Source of the DNA: Ascarosepion bandense
Lineage: Eukaryota; Mollusca; Cephalopoda; Sepiida; Sepiidae
Assembly (NCBI GenBank): GCA_037127315.1
Contig: JBBBDQ010001270.1
Span: 5,526,001 to 5,590,000 of the forward strand
DNA: 64,000 nucleotides
Direction: 5' to 3'
Positions within the stretch are counted from its first letter, which is position 1. The number at the start of each line of letters is the position of its first letter. The position numbers were made by a program, and so were the translations under genes. The notes under the pieces are model-generated. The model was not told the origin of the DNA. It did not search any database and saw nothing but the letters and a program-made list of their open reading frames with translations. This document shows positions 29,496 through 43,400 of this stretch, one piece after another.

Positions 29496-29560
29496 CTTTA
29501 CTGTCATATTCACGACGTTTCGGTCGTTGTATGCTCCGACCTTCTTCAGGTGACTTGAAT
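29495..29560 (-). ncRNA. Hammerhead-like motif (dispersed family B), best copy
   Basis: On the minus strand: CTGAAGA, one extra A, stem GGTCG...CGACC (10-nt loop), GAAA, then CGTC. ACGT would give a 2-bp loopless stem III followed by the UC cleavage dinucleotide, and TCAC/GTGA would start stem I. Position 7 of the core may be any base, so CTGAAGA is acceptable. The extra A between core and stem II is not canonical. Homologous to 61150-61200 including flanks (GTCCGAATAATGT). Penelope-like retroelements are known to carry hammerheads. Confidence 0.45.
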
Positions 29561-30084
29561 TTTGAGCCTAACCCTTTATTTCGATCACCGGGGTAGATTG
29601 TTCTCGTTCCCTGAATCATGCCGCTTCATCTCCATTTAACTCAACGTCCTAAGTTTTTTGATCGCAACTATTGTCGCCGAGTATTGAACTCACAACTCTG
29701 GGTCTTCAGCAACACATGGCTCAATGAATAAAAGTGTTGGTTGGAGCCAGTGACTTGAGTTGCGAGTTCAATACACAGGCAAGTATACTTAAATATGCAT
29801 TGTAAAAATATTTGCGTAAGGTCAATCTGTAATAAAAAAAAAAAAGCTAGAAAAATCAACGAACTAGCCGAAAACAGAATGCAATGCCGAGAGGACGATG
29901 GTGCTAAGAGAAACACTAACAAAGAAAAACTAGGTTTTTATAAAGAAGTGACACTACATAGTAGATTAAAAACTAAATTTCTTGACTAATGGAAGAATTC
30001 AAGTGTTGCCATGTCGTATAACGATATGGATCTCAAGTAAGGGAATAACGCTATGGAGACATTTATTTTTATAATCGATTCAAC
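29561..30084. other. No gene seen
   Basis: Short inverted echoes (TGAACTCACAACTC near 29687 and GAGTTGCGAGTTCA near 29757) suggest an old foldback. Otherwise unrecognised. Confidence 0.4.
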
Positions 30085-30140
30085 TTAAGCAACGCAGTAC
30101 TACCACTGGTGCGCAGAGGGTTACATAAGAGGAGAATGAA
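30085..30140 (-). mobile_element. LINE 3'-end fragment
   Basis: The reverse complement contains TCTGCGCACCAGTGGTAGTA, the shared terminal block of the LINE family seen at 8867, 14497 and 27592. Confidence 0.6.
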
Positions 30141-30396
30141 GAAATTTTTAAAAATTGTGCTTGAAGATATATACATCGTCAGACAAAAGTGCGAGATAAG
30201 AAGCTGATGGAATAGAATTGTCGGCCGAATTTGGTTGATTTAACTGTAAAAAAGTGGAACCTCGTTGCCAGTCTACATATGCATAATTTAAATTAGATAA
30301 AGTATTGAATGTGCAGCAGACAGTAATAATGCGGTGACGCTTTATCAACGTGTCATGGAGGCGTGCAAAACCATTCGACACATTGCGGGGTTGTTT
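30141..30396. other. Left flank of the satellite, no gene seen
   Basis: Non-satellite sequence; the transition to the first monomer at 30397 is abrupt, with no decayed transitional units. Confidence 0.5.
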
Positions 30397-31175
30397 GAAG
30401 GAGTCTGCTAGTCAGTGATTCAAAGGATGTATGCGTGTGTAGAAATAAGCGAAGGACATCTTGAAAATTGGTTATTCGTTTCTATGTTGAGGCACAACGA
30501 TGGCCTTTTGGACATATGTTTATATGAATATTTTACCTTCTTTTGGTGTGAAGGAGTCTGCTAGTCAGTGATTCAAAGGGTGTATGCGTGTGTAGAAATA
30601 AGCGAAGGACATCTTGAAAATTGGTTATTCGTTTCTATGTTGAGGCACAACGATGGCCTTTTGGACATATGTTTATATGAATATTTTACCTTCTTTTGGT
30701 GTGAAGGAGTCTGCTAGTCAGTGATTCAAAGGGTGTATGCGTGTGTAGAAATAAGCGAAGGGCATCTTGAAAATTGGTTATTCGTTTCTATGTTGAGGCA
30801 CAACGATGGCCTTTTGGACATATGTTTATATGAATATTTTACCTTCTTTTGGTGTGAAGGAGTCTGCTAGTCAGTGATTCAAAGGGTGTATGCGTGTGTA
30901 GAAATAAGCGAAGGACATCTTGAAAATTGGTTATTCGTTTCTATGTTGAGGTACAACGATGGCCTTTTGGACATATGTTTATATGAATATTTTACCTTCT
31001 TTTGGTGTGAAGGAGTCTGCTAGTCAGTGATTCAAAGGGTGTATGCGTGTGTAGAAATAAGCGAAGGACATCTTAAAAATTGGTTATTCGTTTCTATGTT
31101 GAGGCACAACGATGGCCTTTTGGACATATGTTTATATGAATATTTTACCTTCTTTTGGTATGAAGGAGTCTGCTA

Positions 31176-32700
31176 GTCAGTGATTCAAAGGGTGCATACG
31201 TATGTAGAAATAAGCGAAGGACATCTTGAAAATTGGTTATTCGTTTCTATGTTGAGGCACAACGATGGCCTTTTGGACATATGTTTATATGAATATTTTA
31301 CCTTCTTTTGGTATGAAGGAGTCTGCTAGTCAGTGATTCAAAGGGTGCATACGTATGTAGAAATAAGCGAAGGACATCTTGAAAATTGGTTATTCGTTTC
31401 TACGTTGAGGCACAACGATGGCCTTTTGGACATATGTTTATATGAATATTTTACCTTCTTTTGGTATGAAGGAATCTGCTAGTCAGTGATTCAAAGGGTG
31501 CATACGTATGTAGAAATAAGCGAAGGACATCTTGAAAATTGGTTATTCGTTTCTATGTTGAGGCACAACGATGGCCTTTTGGACATATGTTTATATGAAT
31601 ATTTTACCTTCTTTTGGTGTGAAGGAGTCTGCTAGTCAGTGATTCAAAGGGTGTATGCGTGAGTAGAAATAAGCGAAGGACATCTTGAAAATTGGTTATT
31701 CGTTTCTATGTTGAGGCACAACGATGGCCTTTTGGACATATGTTTATATGAATATTTTACCTTCTTTTGGTGTGAAGGAGTCTGCTAGTCAGTGATTCAA
31801 AGGGTGTATGCGTGTGTAGAAATAAGCGAAGGACATCTTGAAAATTGGTTATTCGTTTCTATGTTGAGGCACAACGATGGCCTTTTGGACATATGTTTAT
31901 ATGAATATTTTACCTTCTTTTGGTATGAAGGAGTCTGCTAGTCAGTGATTCAAAGGGTGCATACGTATGTAGAAATAAGCGAAGGACATCTTGAAAATTG
32001 GTTATTCGTTTCTATGTTGAGGCACAACGATGGCCTTTTGGACATATGTTTATATGAATATTTTACCTTCTTTTGGTATGAAGGAGTCTGCTAGTCAGTG
32101 ATTCAAAGGGTGCATACGTATGTAGAAATAAGCGAAGGACATCTTGAAAATTGGTTATTCGTTTCTACGTTGAGGCACAACGATGGCCTTTTGGACATAT
32201 GTTTATATGAATATTTTACCTTCTTTTGGTATGAAGGAATCTGCTAGTCAGTGATTCAAAGGGTGCATACGTATGTAGAAATAAGCGAAGGACATCTTGA
32301 AAATTGGTTATTCGTTTCTATGTTGAGGCACAACGATGGCCTTTTGGACATATGTTTATATGAATATTTTACCTTCTTTTGGTGTGAAGGAGTCTGCTAG
32401 TCAGTGATTCAAAGGGTGTATGCGTGAGTAGAAATAAGCGAAGGACATCTTGAAAATTGGTTATTCGTTTCTATGTTGAGGCACAACGATGGCCTTTTGG
32501 ACATATGTTTATATGAATATTTTACCTTCTTTTGGTGTGAAGGAGTCTGCTAGTCAGTGATTCAAAGGGTGTATGCGTGTGTAGAAATAAGCGAAGGACA
32601 TCTTGAAAATTGGTTATTCGTTTCTATGTTGAGGCACAACGATGGCCTTTTGGACATATGTTTATATGAATATTTTACCTTCTTTTGGTGTGAAGGAGTC
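31176..32700 (+). repeat. Five-monomer (765-bp) tandem duplication within the satellite
   Basis: Rare variants recur 765 bp apart: TTTCTACGTTGAGG (31401, 32166), GGAATCTGCTAG (31471, 32236) and GCGTGAGTAG (31657, 32422). Confidence 0.85.
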
Positions 32701-33539
32701 TGCTAGTCAGTGATTCAAAGGGTGTATGCGTGTGTAGAAATAAGCGAAGGACATCTTGAAAATTGGTTATTCGTTTCTATGTTGAGGCACAACGATGGCC
32801 TTTTGGACATATGTTTATATGAATATTTTACCTTCTTTTGGTGTGAAGGAGTCTGCTAGTCAGTGATTCAAAGGGTGCATACGTATGTAGAAATAAGCGA
32901 AGGACATCTTGAAAATTGGTTATTCGTTTCTATGTTGAGGCACAACGATGGCCTTTTGGACATATGTTTATATGAATATTTTACCTTCTTTTGGTGTGAA
33001 GGAGTCTGCTAGTCAGTGATTCAAAGGGTGTATGCGTGTGTAGAAATAAGCGAAGGACATCTTGAAAATTGGTTATTCGTTTCTATGTTGAGGCACAACG
33101 ATGGCCTTTTGGACATATGTTTATATGAATATTTTACCATCTTTTGGTATGAAGGAGTCTGCTAGTCAGTTATTCAAAGGGTGCATACGTATGTAGAAAT
33201 AAGCGAAGGACATCTTGAAAATTGGTTATTCGTTTCTATGTTGAGGCACAACGATGGCCTTTTGGACATATGTTTATATGAATATTTTACCTTCTTTTGG
33301 TATGAAGGAGTCTGCTAGTCAGTGATTCAAAGGGTGCATACGTATGTAGAAATAAGCGAAGGACATCTTGAAAATTGGTTATTCGTATCTATGTTAAGAC
33401 ACAACGATGGCCTTTTGGACATATGTTTATATGAATATTTTACCTTCTTTTGGTGTGAAGGAGTCTGCTAGTCAGTGATTCAAAGGGTGCATACGTATGT
33501 AGAAATAAGCGAAGGACATCTTGAAAATTGGTTATTCGT

Positions 33540-35570
33540 TTCTGTGTTGAGGCAGAACGATGGCTCAAGGACATGTTTATATGAATATTTTACCTCTTGG
33601 TGGGAAGGAGTCTCACAATAAGTGATTCAAAGGGTGGCATGTACAGAAATGAAGGACATCTTGAAAATTGTCATTTGCTTCTGTGTTGATAACAACGATG
33701 GCTTTTTGGACATATGTTTATATGAATATTTTACCTTCTTTTGGTGGCTGAGTCTGCTAGTCAGTGATTCAAAGGGTATTGTACGTATGTAGAAATAAGC
33801 GAAGGACATTCAAAATTGGTTATTCGTTTCGTGTTGAGGCACAACGATGGCCTTTTGACACATAAGCTATATGAATATTTTACCTTCAGTGAAGAGTTCG
33901 TTAGTCAGTGATTCAAAGGGTGTATACGTATGTAGAAATAAGTTGGGCGGATATCTTGGAAAATTGGTTATTCGTTTCTGTGTTGAGGCACAACGATGGC
34001 CTTTAACATATGTTTATATGAATATTTTACCTTCTTTTGGTGTGAAGGAGTCTGCTAGTCAGTGATTCAAAGGGTGCATACGTATGTAGAAATAAGCGAA
34101 AGACATCTTGAAAATTGGTTATCTGTTTCTGTGTTGAGGCACAACGATGGCCTTTTGACATATGTTTACATGAATATTTTACCTTCTTTGGTGTGAAGGA
34201 GTCTGCTAGTCAGTGATTCAAAGGGTATTATTGCATAGAAATAAGCGAAGGACATCTTGAATTGGTTATTCGTTTCTATGTTGGAGGTACAACGATGCGT
34301 CTTTGGACATATGTTTATATGAATATTTTACCTTCTTTTGCGTGAAGGAGTCTGCTAGTCAGTGATTCAAAGGGTGTATGCGTGGTAACAAGCGAAGGAC
34401 ATCTTGAAAATTGGTTATTCGTTTCTATGTTGGAGGCACAACGATGGCCTTTTGGACATATGTTTATATGAATATTTTGCCATCTTTTGGTACATGATTC
34501 ACAGTCAGTGATTCATGGCATACGTATGTAGAAATAAGCGAAGGACATCTTGAAAATTGGTTATTCGTTTCTATGTTGAGGCACAACGATGGCCTTTTGG
34601 ACATATGTTTATACGGATATTTTACCTTCTTTTGGTATGAAGGAGTCTGCTAGTCAGTGATTCAAAGGGTGCATACGTATGTAGAAAATGTTTAAAGGAC
34701 ATCTTGAAAATTGGTTAGTCGTATCTATGTTAAGACACAACGATACTTCCTTGCATATGTTTATATGAATATTTTACCTTCTTTGGGTGTGAAGTATCTG
34801 CTAGTCAGTGATTTCAGCGGTGCATACGTATGTAGAAATAAGCGAAGGACATCTTGAAAATTGGTTATTCGTTTCTGTGTTGAGGCACAACGATGGCCTT
34901 TTGGACATATGCTTATATGAATATTTACCTTCTTTTGGTGTGAAGGAGTCTGCTAGTCAGTGATTCAAAGGGTGGCTATGTAGAAATAAGCGAAGGACAT
35001 CTTGAAAATGTTATTCGTTTCTCGTGTTGAGGCACAACGATGGCTTTTTGGACATATGTTTATATGAATATTTTACCTTCTTTTGGTGTGAAGGAGTCTG
35101 CTAGTCAGTGATTCAAAGGGTGCATACGTATGGAAATAAGCGAAGGACATCTTGAAAATTGGTTATTCGTTTCAGTTGAGGCACAAATTTACGGCTTCTT
35201 GGACATATGTTTATATGAATATTTTACCTTTCTTTTGGTATGAGTGCCCAATAGTCAAAGATTCAAACACACAACAAAAAAAAGGGTGCATACGTATGTA
35301 GAAATAAGCGAAGGACATCTTTAAAATTGGTTATTCGTTTCTGTGCTGATGTTACAATGATGGCCTTTTGGACATATGTTTATATGAATATTTTACCTTC
35401 TTTTTGGTGTGAAGGAGTCTGCTAGTCAGTGATTCAAAGGGTGCATACGTATGTAGAAATAAGCGAAAGACATCTTGAAAATTGGTTATTCGTTTCTGCA
35501 AGTTGAGGCACAACGATGGCCTTTTGGACATATGTTTACATGAATATTTTACCTACTTTTGGTGTGAAGG
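33540..35570 (+). repeat. Indel-rich block 1 in the satellite
   Basis: Monomers lose phase by many small insertions and deletions (for example CACACAACAAAAAAAAGGG at about 35270, TGTACAGAAATGAAGG at about 33642), while monomers on both sides are clean. Confidence 0.85.
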
Positions 35571-35999
35571 AGTCTGCTAGTCAGTGATTCAAAGGGTGCA
35601 TACGTGTGTAGAAATAAGCGAAGGACATCTTGAAAATTGGTTATTCGTTTCTATGTTGAGGCACAACGATGGCCTTTTGGACATATGTTTATATGAATAT
35701 TTTACCTTCTTTTGGTGTGAAGGAGTCTGCTAGTCAGTGATTCAAAGGGTGCATGCGTGTATAGAAATAAGCGAAGGACATCTTGAAAATTGGTTATTCG
35801 TTTCTATGTTGAGGCACAACGATGGCCTTTTGGACATATGTTTATATGAATATTTTACCATCTTTTGGTATGAAGGAGTCTGCTAGTCAGTGATTCAAAG
35901 GGTGCATACGTATGTAGAAATAAGCGAAGGACATCTTGAAAATTGGTTATTCGTTTCTATGTTGAGGCACAACGATGGCCTTTTGGACATATGTTTATA

Positions 36000-38900
36000 T
36001 GAATATTTTACCTTCTTTTGGTGTGAAGGAGTCTGCTAGTCAGTGATTCAAAGGGTGTATGCGTGTGTAGAAGTAAGCGATGGACATCTTGAAAATTGGT
36101 TATTCGTTTCTATGTTGAGGCACAACGATGGCCTTCTGGACATATGTTTATATGAATATTTTACCTTCTTTTGGTGTGAAGGAGTCTGCTAGTCAGTGAT
36201 TCAAAGGGTGCATGCGTATGTAGAAATAAGCGAAGGACATCTTGAAAATTGGTTATTCGTTTCTATGTTGAGGCACAACGATGGCCTTTTGGACATATGT
36301 TTATATGAATATTTTACCTTCTTTTGGTGTGAAGGAGTCTGCTAGTCAGTGATTCAAAGGGTGCATACGTATGTAGAAATAAGCGAAGGACATCTTGAAA
36401 ATTGGTTATTCGTTTCTGTGTTGAGGCAGAACGATGGCCTTTTGGACATATGTTTATATGAATATTTTACCTTCTTTTGGTGTGAAGGAGTCAGCTAGTC
36501 AGTGATTCAAAGGGTGCATACGTATGTAGAAATAAGCGAAGGACATCTTGAAAATTGGTTATTCGTTTCTGTGTTGAGGCACAACGATGGCCTTTTGGAC
36601 ATATGTTTATATGAATATTTTACCTTCTTTTGGTGTGAAGGAGTCTGCTAGTCAGTGATTCAAAGGGTGCATACGTATGTAGAAATAAGCGAAGGACATC
36701 TTGAAAATTGGTTATTCGTTTCTGTGTTGAGGCACAACGATGGCCTTTTGGACATATGTTTATATGAATATTTTACCTTCTTTTGGTGTGAAGGAGTCTG
36801 CTAGTCAGTGATTCAAAGGGTGCATACGTATGTAGAAATAAGCGAAGGACATCTTGAAAATTGGTTATTCGTTTCTGTGTTGAGGCACAACGATGGCCTT
36901 TTGGACATATGTTTATATGAATATTTTACCTTCTTTTGGTGTGAAGGAGTCTGCTAGTCAGTGATTCAAAGGGTGCATACGTATGTAGAAATAAGCGAAA
37001 GACATCTTGAAAATTGGTTATTCGTTTCTGTGTTGAGGCACAACGATGGCCTTTTGGACATATGTTTACATGAATATTTTACCTTCTTTTGGTGTGAAGG
37101 AGTCTGCTAGTCAGTGATTCAAAGGGTGCATACGTGTGTAGAAATAAGCGAAGGACATCTTGAAAATTGGTTATTCGTTTCTATGTTGAGGCACAACGAT
37201 GGCCTTTTGGACATATGTTTATATGAATATTTTACCTTCTTTTGGTGTGAAGGAGTCTGCTAGTCAGTGATTCAAAGGGTGTATGCGTGTGTAGAAATAA
37301 GCGAAGGACATCTTGAAAATTGGTTATTCGTTTCTATGTTGAGGCACAACGATGGCCTTTTGGACATATGTTTATATGAATATTTTACCTTCTTTTGGTG
37401 TGAAGGAGTCTGCTAGTCAGTGATTCAAAGGGTGCATACGTATGTAGAAATAAGCGAAGGACATCTTGAAAATTGGTTATTCGTTTCTATGTTGAGGCAC
37501 AACGATGGCCTTTTGGACATATGTTTATATGAATATTTTACCTTCTTTTGGTGTGAAGGAGTCTGCTAGTCAGTGATTCAAAGGGTGTATGCGTGTATAG
37601 AAATAAGCGAAGGACATCTTGAAAATTGGTTATTCGTTTCTATGTTGAGGCACAACGATGGCCTTTTGGACATATGTTTATATGAATATTTTACCATCTT
37701 TTGGTATGAAGGAGTCTGCTAGTCAGTGATTCAAAGGGTGCATACGTATGTAGAAATAAGCGAAGGACATCTTGAAAATTGGTTATTCGTTTCTATGTTG
37801 AGGCACAACGATGGCCTTTTGGACATATGTTTATATGAATATTTTACCTTCTTTTGGTGTGAAGGAGTCTGCTAGTCAGTGATTCAAAGGGTGTATGCGT
37901 GTGTAGAAGTAAGCGAAGGACATCTTGAAAATTGGTTATTCGTTTCTATGTTGAGGCACAACGATGGCCTTTTGGACATATGTTTATATGAATATTTTAC
38001 CTTCTTTTGGTGTGAAGGAGTCTGCTAGTCAGTGATTCAAAGGGTGCATACGTATGTTGAAATAAGCGAAGGACATCTTGAAAATTGGTTATTCGTTTCT
38101 ATGTTGAGGCACAACGATGGCCTTTTGGACATATGTTTATATGAATATTTTACCTTCTTTTGGTATGAAGGAGTCTGCTAGTCAGTGATTCAAAGGGTGC
38201 ATACGTATGTAGAAATAAGCGAAGGACATCTTGAAAATTGGTTATTCGTATCTATGTTAAGACACAACGATGGCTTTTTGGACATATGTTTATATGAATA
38301 TTTTACCTTCTTTTGGTGTGAAGGAGTCTGCTAGTCAGTGATTCAAAGGGTGTATGCGTGTATAGAAATAAGCGAAGGACATCTTGAAAATTGGTTATTC
38401 GTTTCTATGTTGAGGCACAACGATGGCCTTTTGGACATATGTTTATATGAATATTTTACCATCTTTTGGTATGAAGGAGTCTGCTAGTCAGTGATTCAAA
38501 GGGTGCATACGTATGTAGAAATAAGCGAAGGACATCTTGAAAATTGGTTATTCGTTTCTGTGTTGAGGCACAACGATGGCCTTTTGGACATATGTTTATA
38601 TGAATATTTTACCTTCTTTTGGTGTGAAGGAGTCTGCTAGTCAGTGATTCAAAGGGTGTATGCGTGTGTAGAAGTAAGCGATGGACATCTTGAAAATTGG
38701 TTATTCGTTTCTATGTTGAGGCACAACGATGGCCTTCTGGACATATGTTTATATGAATATTTTACCTTCTTTTGGTGTGAAGGAGTCTGCTAGTCAGTGA
38801 TTCAAAGGGTGCATGCGTATGTAGAAATAAGCGAAGGACATCTTGAAAATTGGTTATTCGTTTCTATGTTGAGGCACAACGATGGCCTTTTGGACATATG

Positions 38901-40300
38901 TTTATATGAATATTTTACCTTCTTTTGGTGTGAAGGAGTCTGCTAGTCAGTGATTCAAAGGGTGCATACGTATGTAGAAATAAGCGAAGGACATCTTGAA
39001 AATTGGTTATTCGTTTCTGTGTTGAGGCAGAACGATGGCCTTTTGGACATATGTTTATATGAATATTTTACCTTCTTTTGGTGTGAAGGAGTCTGCTAGT
39101 CAGTGATTCAAAGGGTGCATACGTATGTAGAAATAAGCGAAGGACATCTTGAAAATTGGTTATTCGTTTCTGTGTTGAGGCACAACGATGGCCTTTTGGA
39201 CATATGTTTATATGAATATTTTACCTTCTTTTGGTGTGAAGGAGTCTGCTAGTCAGTGATTCAAAGGGTGCATACGTATGTAGAAATAAGCGAAGGACAT
39301 CTTGAAAATTGGTTATTCGTTTCTGTGTTGAGGCACAACGATGGCCTTTTGGACATATGTTTATATGAATATTTTACCTTCTTTTGGTGTGAAGGAGTCT
39401 GCTAGTCAGTGATTCAAAGGGTGCATACGTATGTAGAAATAAGCGAAGGACATCTTGAAAATTGGTTATTCGTTTCTGTGTTGAGGCACAACGATGGCCT
39501 TTTGGACATATGTTTATATGAATATTTTACCTTCTTTTGGTGTGAAGGAGTCTGCTAGTCAGTGATTCAAAGGGTGCATACGTATGTAGAAATAAGCGAA
39601 AGACATCTTGAAAATTGGTTATTCGTTTCTGTGTTGAGGCACAACGATGGCCTTTTGGCTTTTATTCGCATATTGGGTTTACAAATCAAAGACATTAAAA
39701 TTTTACCTTTCTTTTGGCACAACGGATGGTTTTGGAATGAGTTCTGCTCAGTCAGTGATTCAAAGGGTGCATACGTGTGTAGAAATAAGCGAAGGACATC
39801 TTGAAAATTGGTTATTCGTTTCTATGTTGAGGCACAACGATGGCCTTTTGGACATATGTTTATATGAATATTTTACCTTCTTTTGGTGTGAAGGAGTCTG
39901 CTAGTCAGTGATTCAAAGGGTGTATGCGTGTATAGAAATAAGCGAAGGACATCTTGAAAATTGGTTATTCGTTTCTATGTTGAGGCACAACGATGGCCTT
40001 TTGGACATATGTTTATATGAATATTTTACCATCTTTTGGTATGAAGGAGTCTGCTAGTCAGTGATTCAAAGGGTGCATACGTATGTAGAAATAAGCGAAG
40101 GACATCTTGAAAATTGGTTATTCGTTTCTATGTTGAGGCACAACGATGGCCTTTTGGACATATGTTTATATGAATATTTTACCTTCTTTTGGTGTGAAGG
40201 AGTCTGCTAGTCAGTGATTCAAAGGGTGTATGCGTGTGTAGAAGTAAGCGAAGGACATCTTGAAAATTGGTTATTCGTTTCTATGTTGAGGCACAACGAT
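36000..40300 (+). repeat. Seventeen-monomer higher-order duplication within the satellite
   Basis: Rare variants recur 2601 bp (17 x 153) apart: GAAGTAAGCGATGG (36070, 38671), GTGCATGCGTATG (about 36209, 38810), GAGGCAGAACG (about 36423, 39024) and GCGAAAGACATC (about 36996, 39597). After 39655 the offset changes to 2335 (37591 versus 39926). Confidence 0.8.
39657..39752 (+). repeat. Aberrant monomer with foreign-looking interior
   Basis: After GGCCTTTTGG the sequence departs into TTTATTCGCATATTGGGTTT, ACAAATCAAAGACATTAAAA and GGCACAACGGATGG before returning to TCAGTCAGTGATTC. The unit is about 40 bp too long. It coincides with the change of higher-order offset. Confidence 0.75.
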
Positions 40301-40419
40301 GGCCTTTTGGACATATGTTTATATGAATATTTTACCTTCTTTTGGTGTGAAGGAGTCTGCTAGTCAGTGATTCAAAGGGTGCATACGTATGTAGAAATAA
40401 GCGAAGGACATCTTGAAAA

Positions 40420-43400
40420 TTGGTTATTCGTTTCTATGTTGAGGCACAACGATGGCCTTTTGGACATATGTTTATATGAATATTTTACCTTCTTTTGGTA
40501 TGAAGGAGTCTGCTAGTCAGTGATTCAAAGGGTGCATACGTATGTAGAAATAAGCGAAGGACATCTTGAAAATTGGTTATTCGTATCTATGTTAAGACAC
40601 AACGATGGCTTTTTGGACATATGTTTATATGAATATTTTACCTTCTTTTGGTGTGAAGGAGTCTGCTTGTCAGTGATTCAAAGGATGTATGCGTGTGTAG
40701 AAATAAGCGAAGGACATCTTGAAAATTGGTTATTCGTTTCTATGTTGAGGCACAACGATGGCCTTTTGGACATATGTTTATATGAATATTTTACCTTCTT
40801 TTGGTGTGAAGGAGTCTGCTAGTCAGTGATTCAAAGGGTGCATACATGTGTAGAAATAAGCGAAGGACATCTTGAAAATTGGTTATTCGTTTCTATGTTG
40901 AGGCACAACGATGGCCTTTTGGACATATGTTTATATGAATATATTACCTTCTTTTGGTGTGAAGGAGTCTGCTAGTCAGTGATTCAAAGGGTGCATGCGT
41001 ATGTAGAAATAAGCGAAGGACATCTTGAAAATTGGTTATTCGTTTCTATGTTGAGGCACAACGATGGCTTTTTGGACATATGTTTATATGAATATTTTAC
41101 CTTCTTTTGGTGTGAAGGAGTCTGCTAGTCAGTGATTCAAAGGGTGCATACGTATGTAGAAATAAGCGAAGGACATCTTGAAAATTGGTTATTCGTTTCT
41201 GTGTTGAGGCACAACGATGGCCTTTTGGACATATGTTTATATGAATATTTTACCTTCTTTTGGTGTGAAGGAGTCTGCTAGTCAGTGATTCAAAGGGTGC
41301 ATACGTATGTAGAAATAAGCGAAGGATATCTTGAAAATTGGTTATAGGTTTCTGTGTTGAGGCACAACGATGGCCTTTTGGACATATGTTTATATGAATA
41401 TTTTACCTTCTTTTGGTGTGAAGGAGTCTGCTAGTCAGTGACTCAAAGGGTGCATACGTATGTAGAAATAAGCGAAGGACATCTTGAAAATTGGTTATTC
41501 GTTTCTGTGTTGAGGCACAACGATGGCCTTTTGGACATATGTTTATATGAATATTTTACCTTCTTTTGGTGTGAAGGAGTCTGCTAGTCAGTGATTCAAA
41601 GGGTGCATACGTATGTAGAAATAAGCGAAGGACATCTTGAAAATTGGTTATTCGTTTCTGTGTTGAGGCACAATGATGGCCTTTTGGACATATGTTTATA
41701 TGAATATTTTTCCTTCTTTTGGTGTGAAGGAATCTGCTAGTCATCGATTCAAAGGGTGCATACGTATGTAGAAATAAGCGAAAGACATCTTGAAAATTGG
41801 TTATTCGTTTCTGTGTTGAGGCACAACGATGGCCTTTTGGACATATGTTTACATGAATATTTTACCTTCTTTTGGTGTTAAGGAGTCTGCTAGTCAGTGA
41901 TTCAAAGGGTGCATACGTGTGTAGAAATAAGCGAAGGACATCTTGAAAATTGGTTATTCGTTTCTATGTTGAGGCACAACGATGGTCTTTTGGACATATG
42001 TTTATATGAATATTTTACCTTCTTTTGGTGTGAAGGAGTCTGCTAGTCAGTGATTCAAAGGGTGCATACGTATGTAGAAATAAGCGAAGGACATCTTGAA
42101 AATTGGTTATTCGTTTCTATGTTGAGGCACAACGATGGCCTTTTGGACATATGTTTATATGAATATTTTACCTTCTTTTGGTGTGAAGGAGTCTGCTAGT
42201 CAGTGATTCAAAGGGTGCATACGTGTGTAGAAATAAGAGAAGGACATCTTGATAATTGGTTATTCGTTTCTATGTTGAGGCACAACGATGGCCTTTTGGA
42301 CATATGTTTATATGAATATTTTACCTTCTTTTGGTGTGAAGGAGTCTGCTAGTCAGTGATTCAAAGGGTGCATACGTATGTAGAAAAAAGCGAAGGACAT
42401 CTTGAAAATTGGTTATTCGTTTCTATGTTGAGGCACAACGATGGCCTTTTGGACATATGTTTATATGAATATTTTACCTTCTTTTGGTGTGAAGGAGTCT
42501 GCTAGTCAGTGATTCAAAGGGTGCATACGTATGTAGAAATAAGCGAAGGACATCTTGAAAATTGGTTATTCTTTTCTATGTTGAGGCACAACGATGGCCT
42601 TTTGGACATATGTTTATATGAATATTTTACCTTCTTTTGGTGTGAAGGAGTCTGCTAGTCAGTGATTCAAAGGGTGCATACGTATGTAGAAATAAGCGAA
42701 GGACATCTTGAAAATTGGTTATTCGTTTCTGTGTTGAGGCACAACGATGGCCTTTTGGACATATGTTTATATGAATATTTTACCTTCTTTTGGTGTGAAG
42801 GAGTCTGCTAGTCAGTGATTCAAAGGGTGCATACGTATGTAGAAATAAGCGAAGGACATCTTGAAAATTGGTTATTCGTTTCTGTGTTGAGGCACAACGA
42901 TGGCCTTTTGGACATATGTTTATATGAATATTTTACCTTCTTTTGGTGTGAGGGAGTCTGCTAGTCAGTGATTCAAAGGGTGCATACGTATGTAGAAATA
43001 AGCGAAGGACATCTTGAAAATTGGTTATTCGTTTCTGTGTTGAGGCACAACGATGGCCTTTTGGACATATGTTTATATGAATATTTTACCTTCTTTTGGT
43101 GTGAAGGAGTCTGCTAGTCAGTGATTCAAAGGGTGCATACGTATGTAGAAATAAGCGAAGGACATCTTGATAATTGGTTATTCGTTTCTGTGTTGAGGCA
43201 CAACGATGGCCTTTTGGACATATGTTTATATGAATATTTTACCTTCTTTTGGTGTGAAGGAGTCTGCTACTCAGTGATTCAAAGGGTGTATGCGTGTGTA
43301 GAAATAAGCGAAGGACATCTTGAAAATTGGTTATTCGTTTCTATGTTGAGGCACAACGATGGCCTTTTGGACATATGTTTATATGAATATTTTACCTTCT

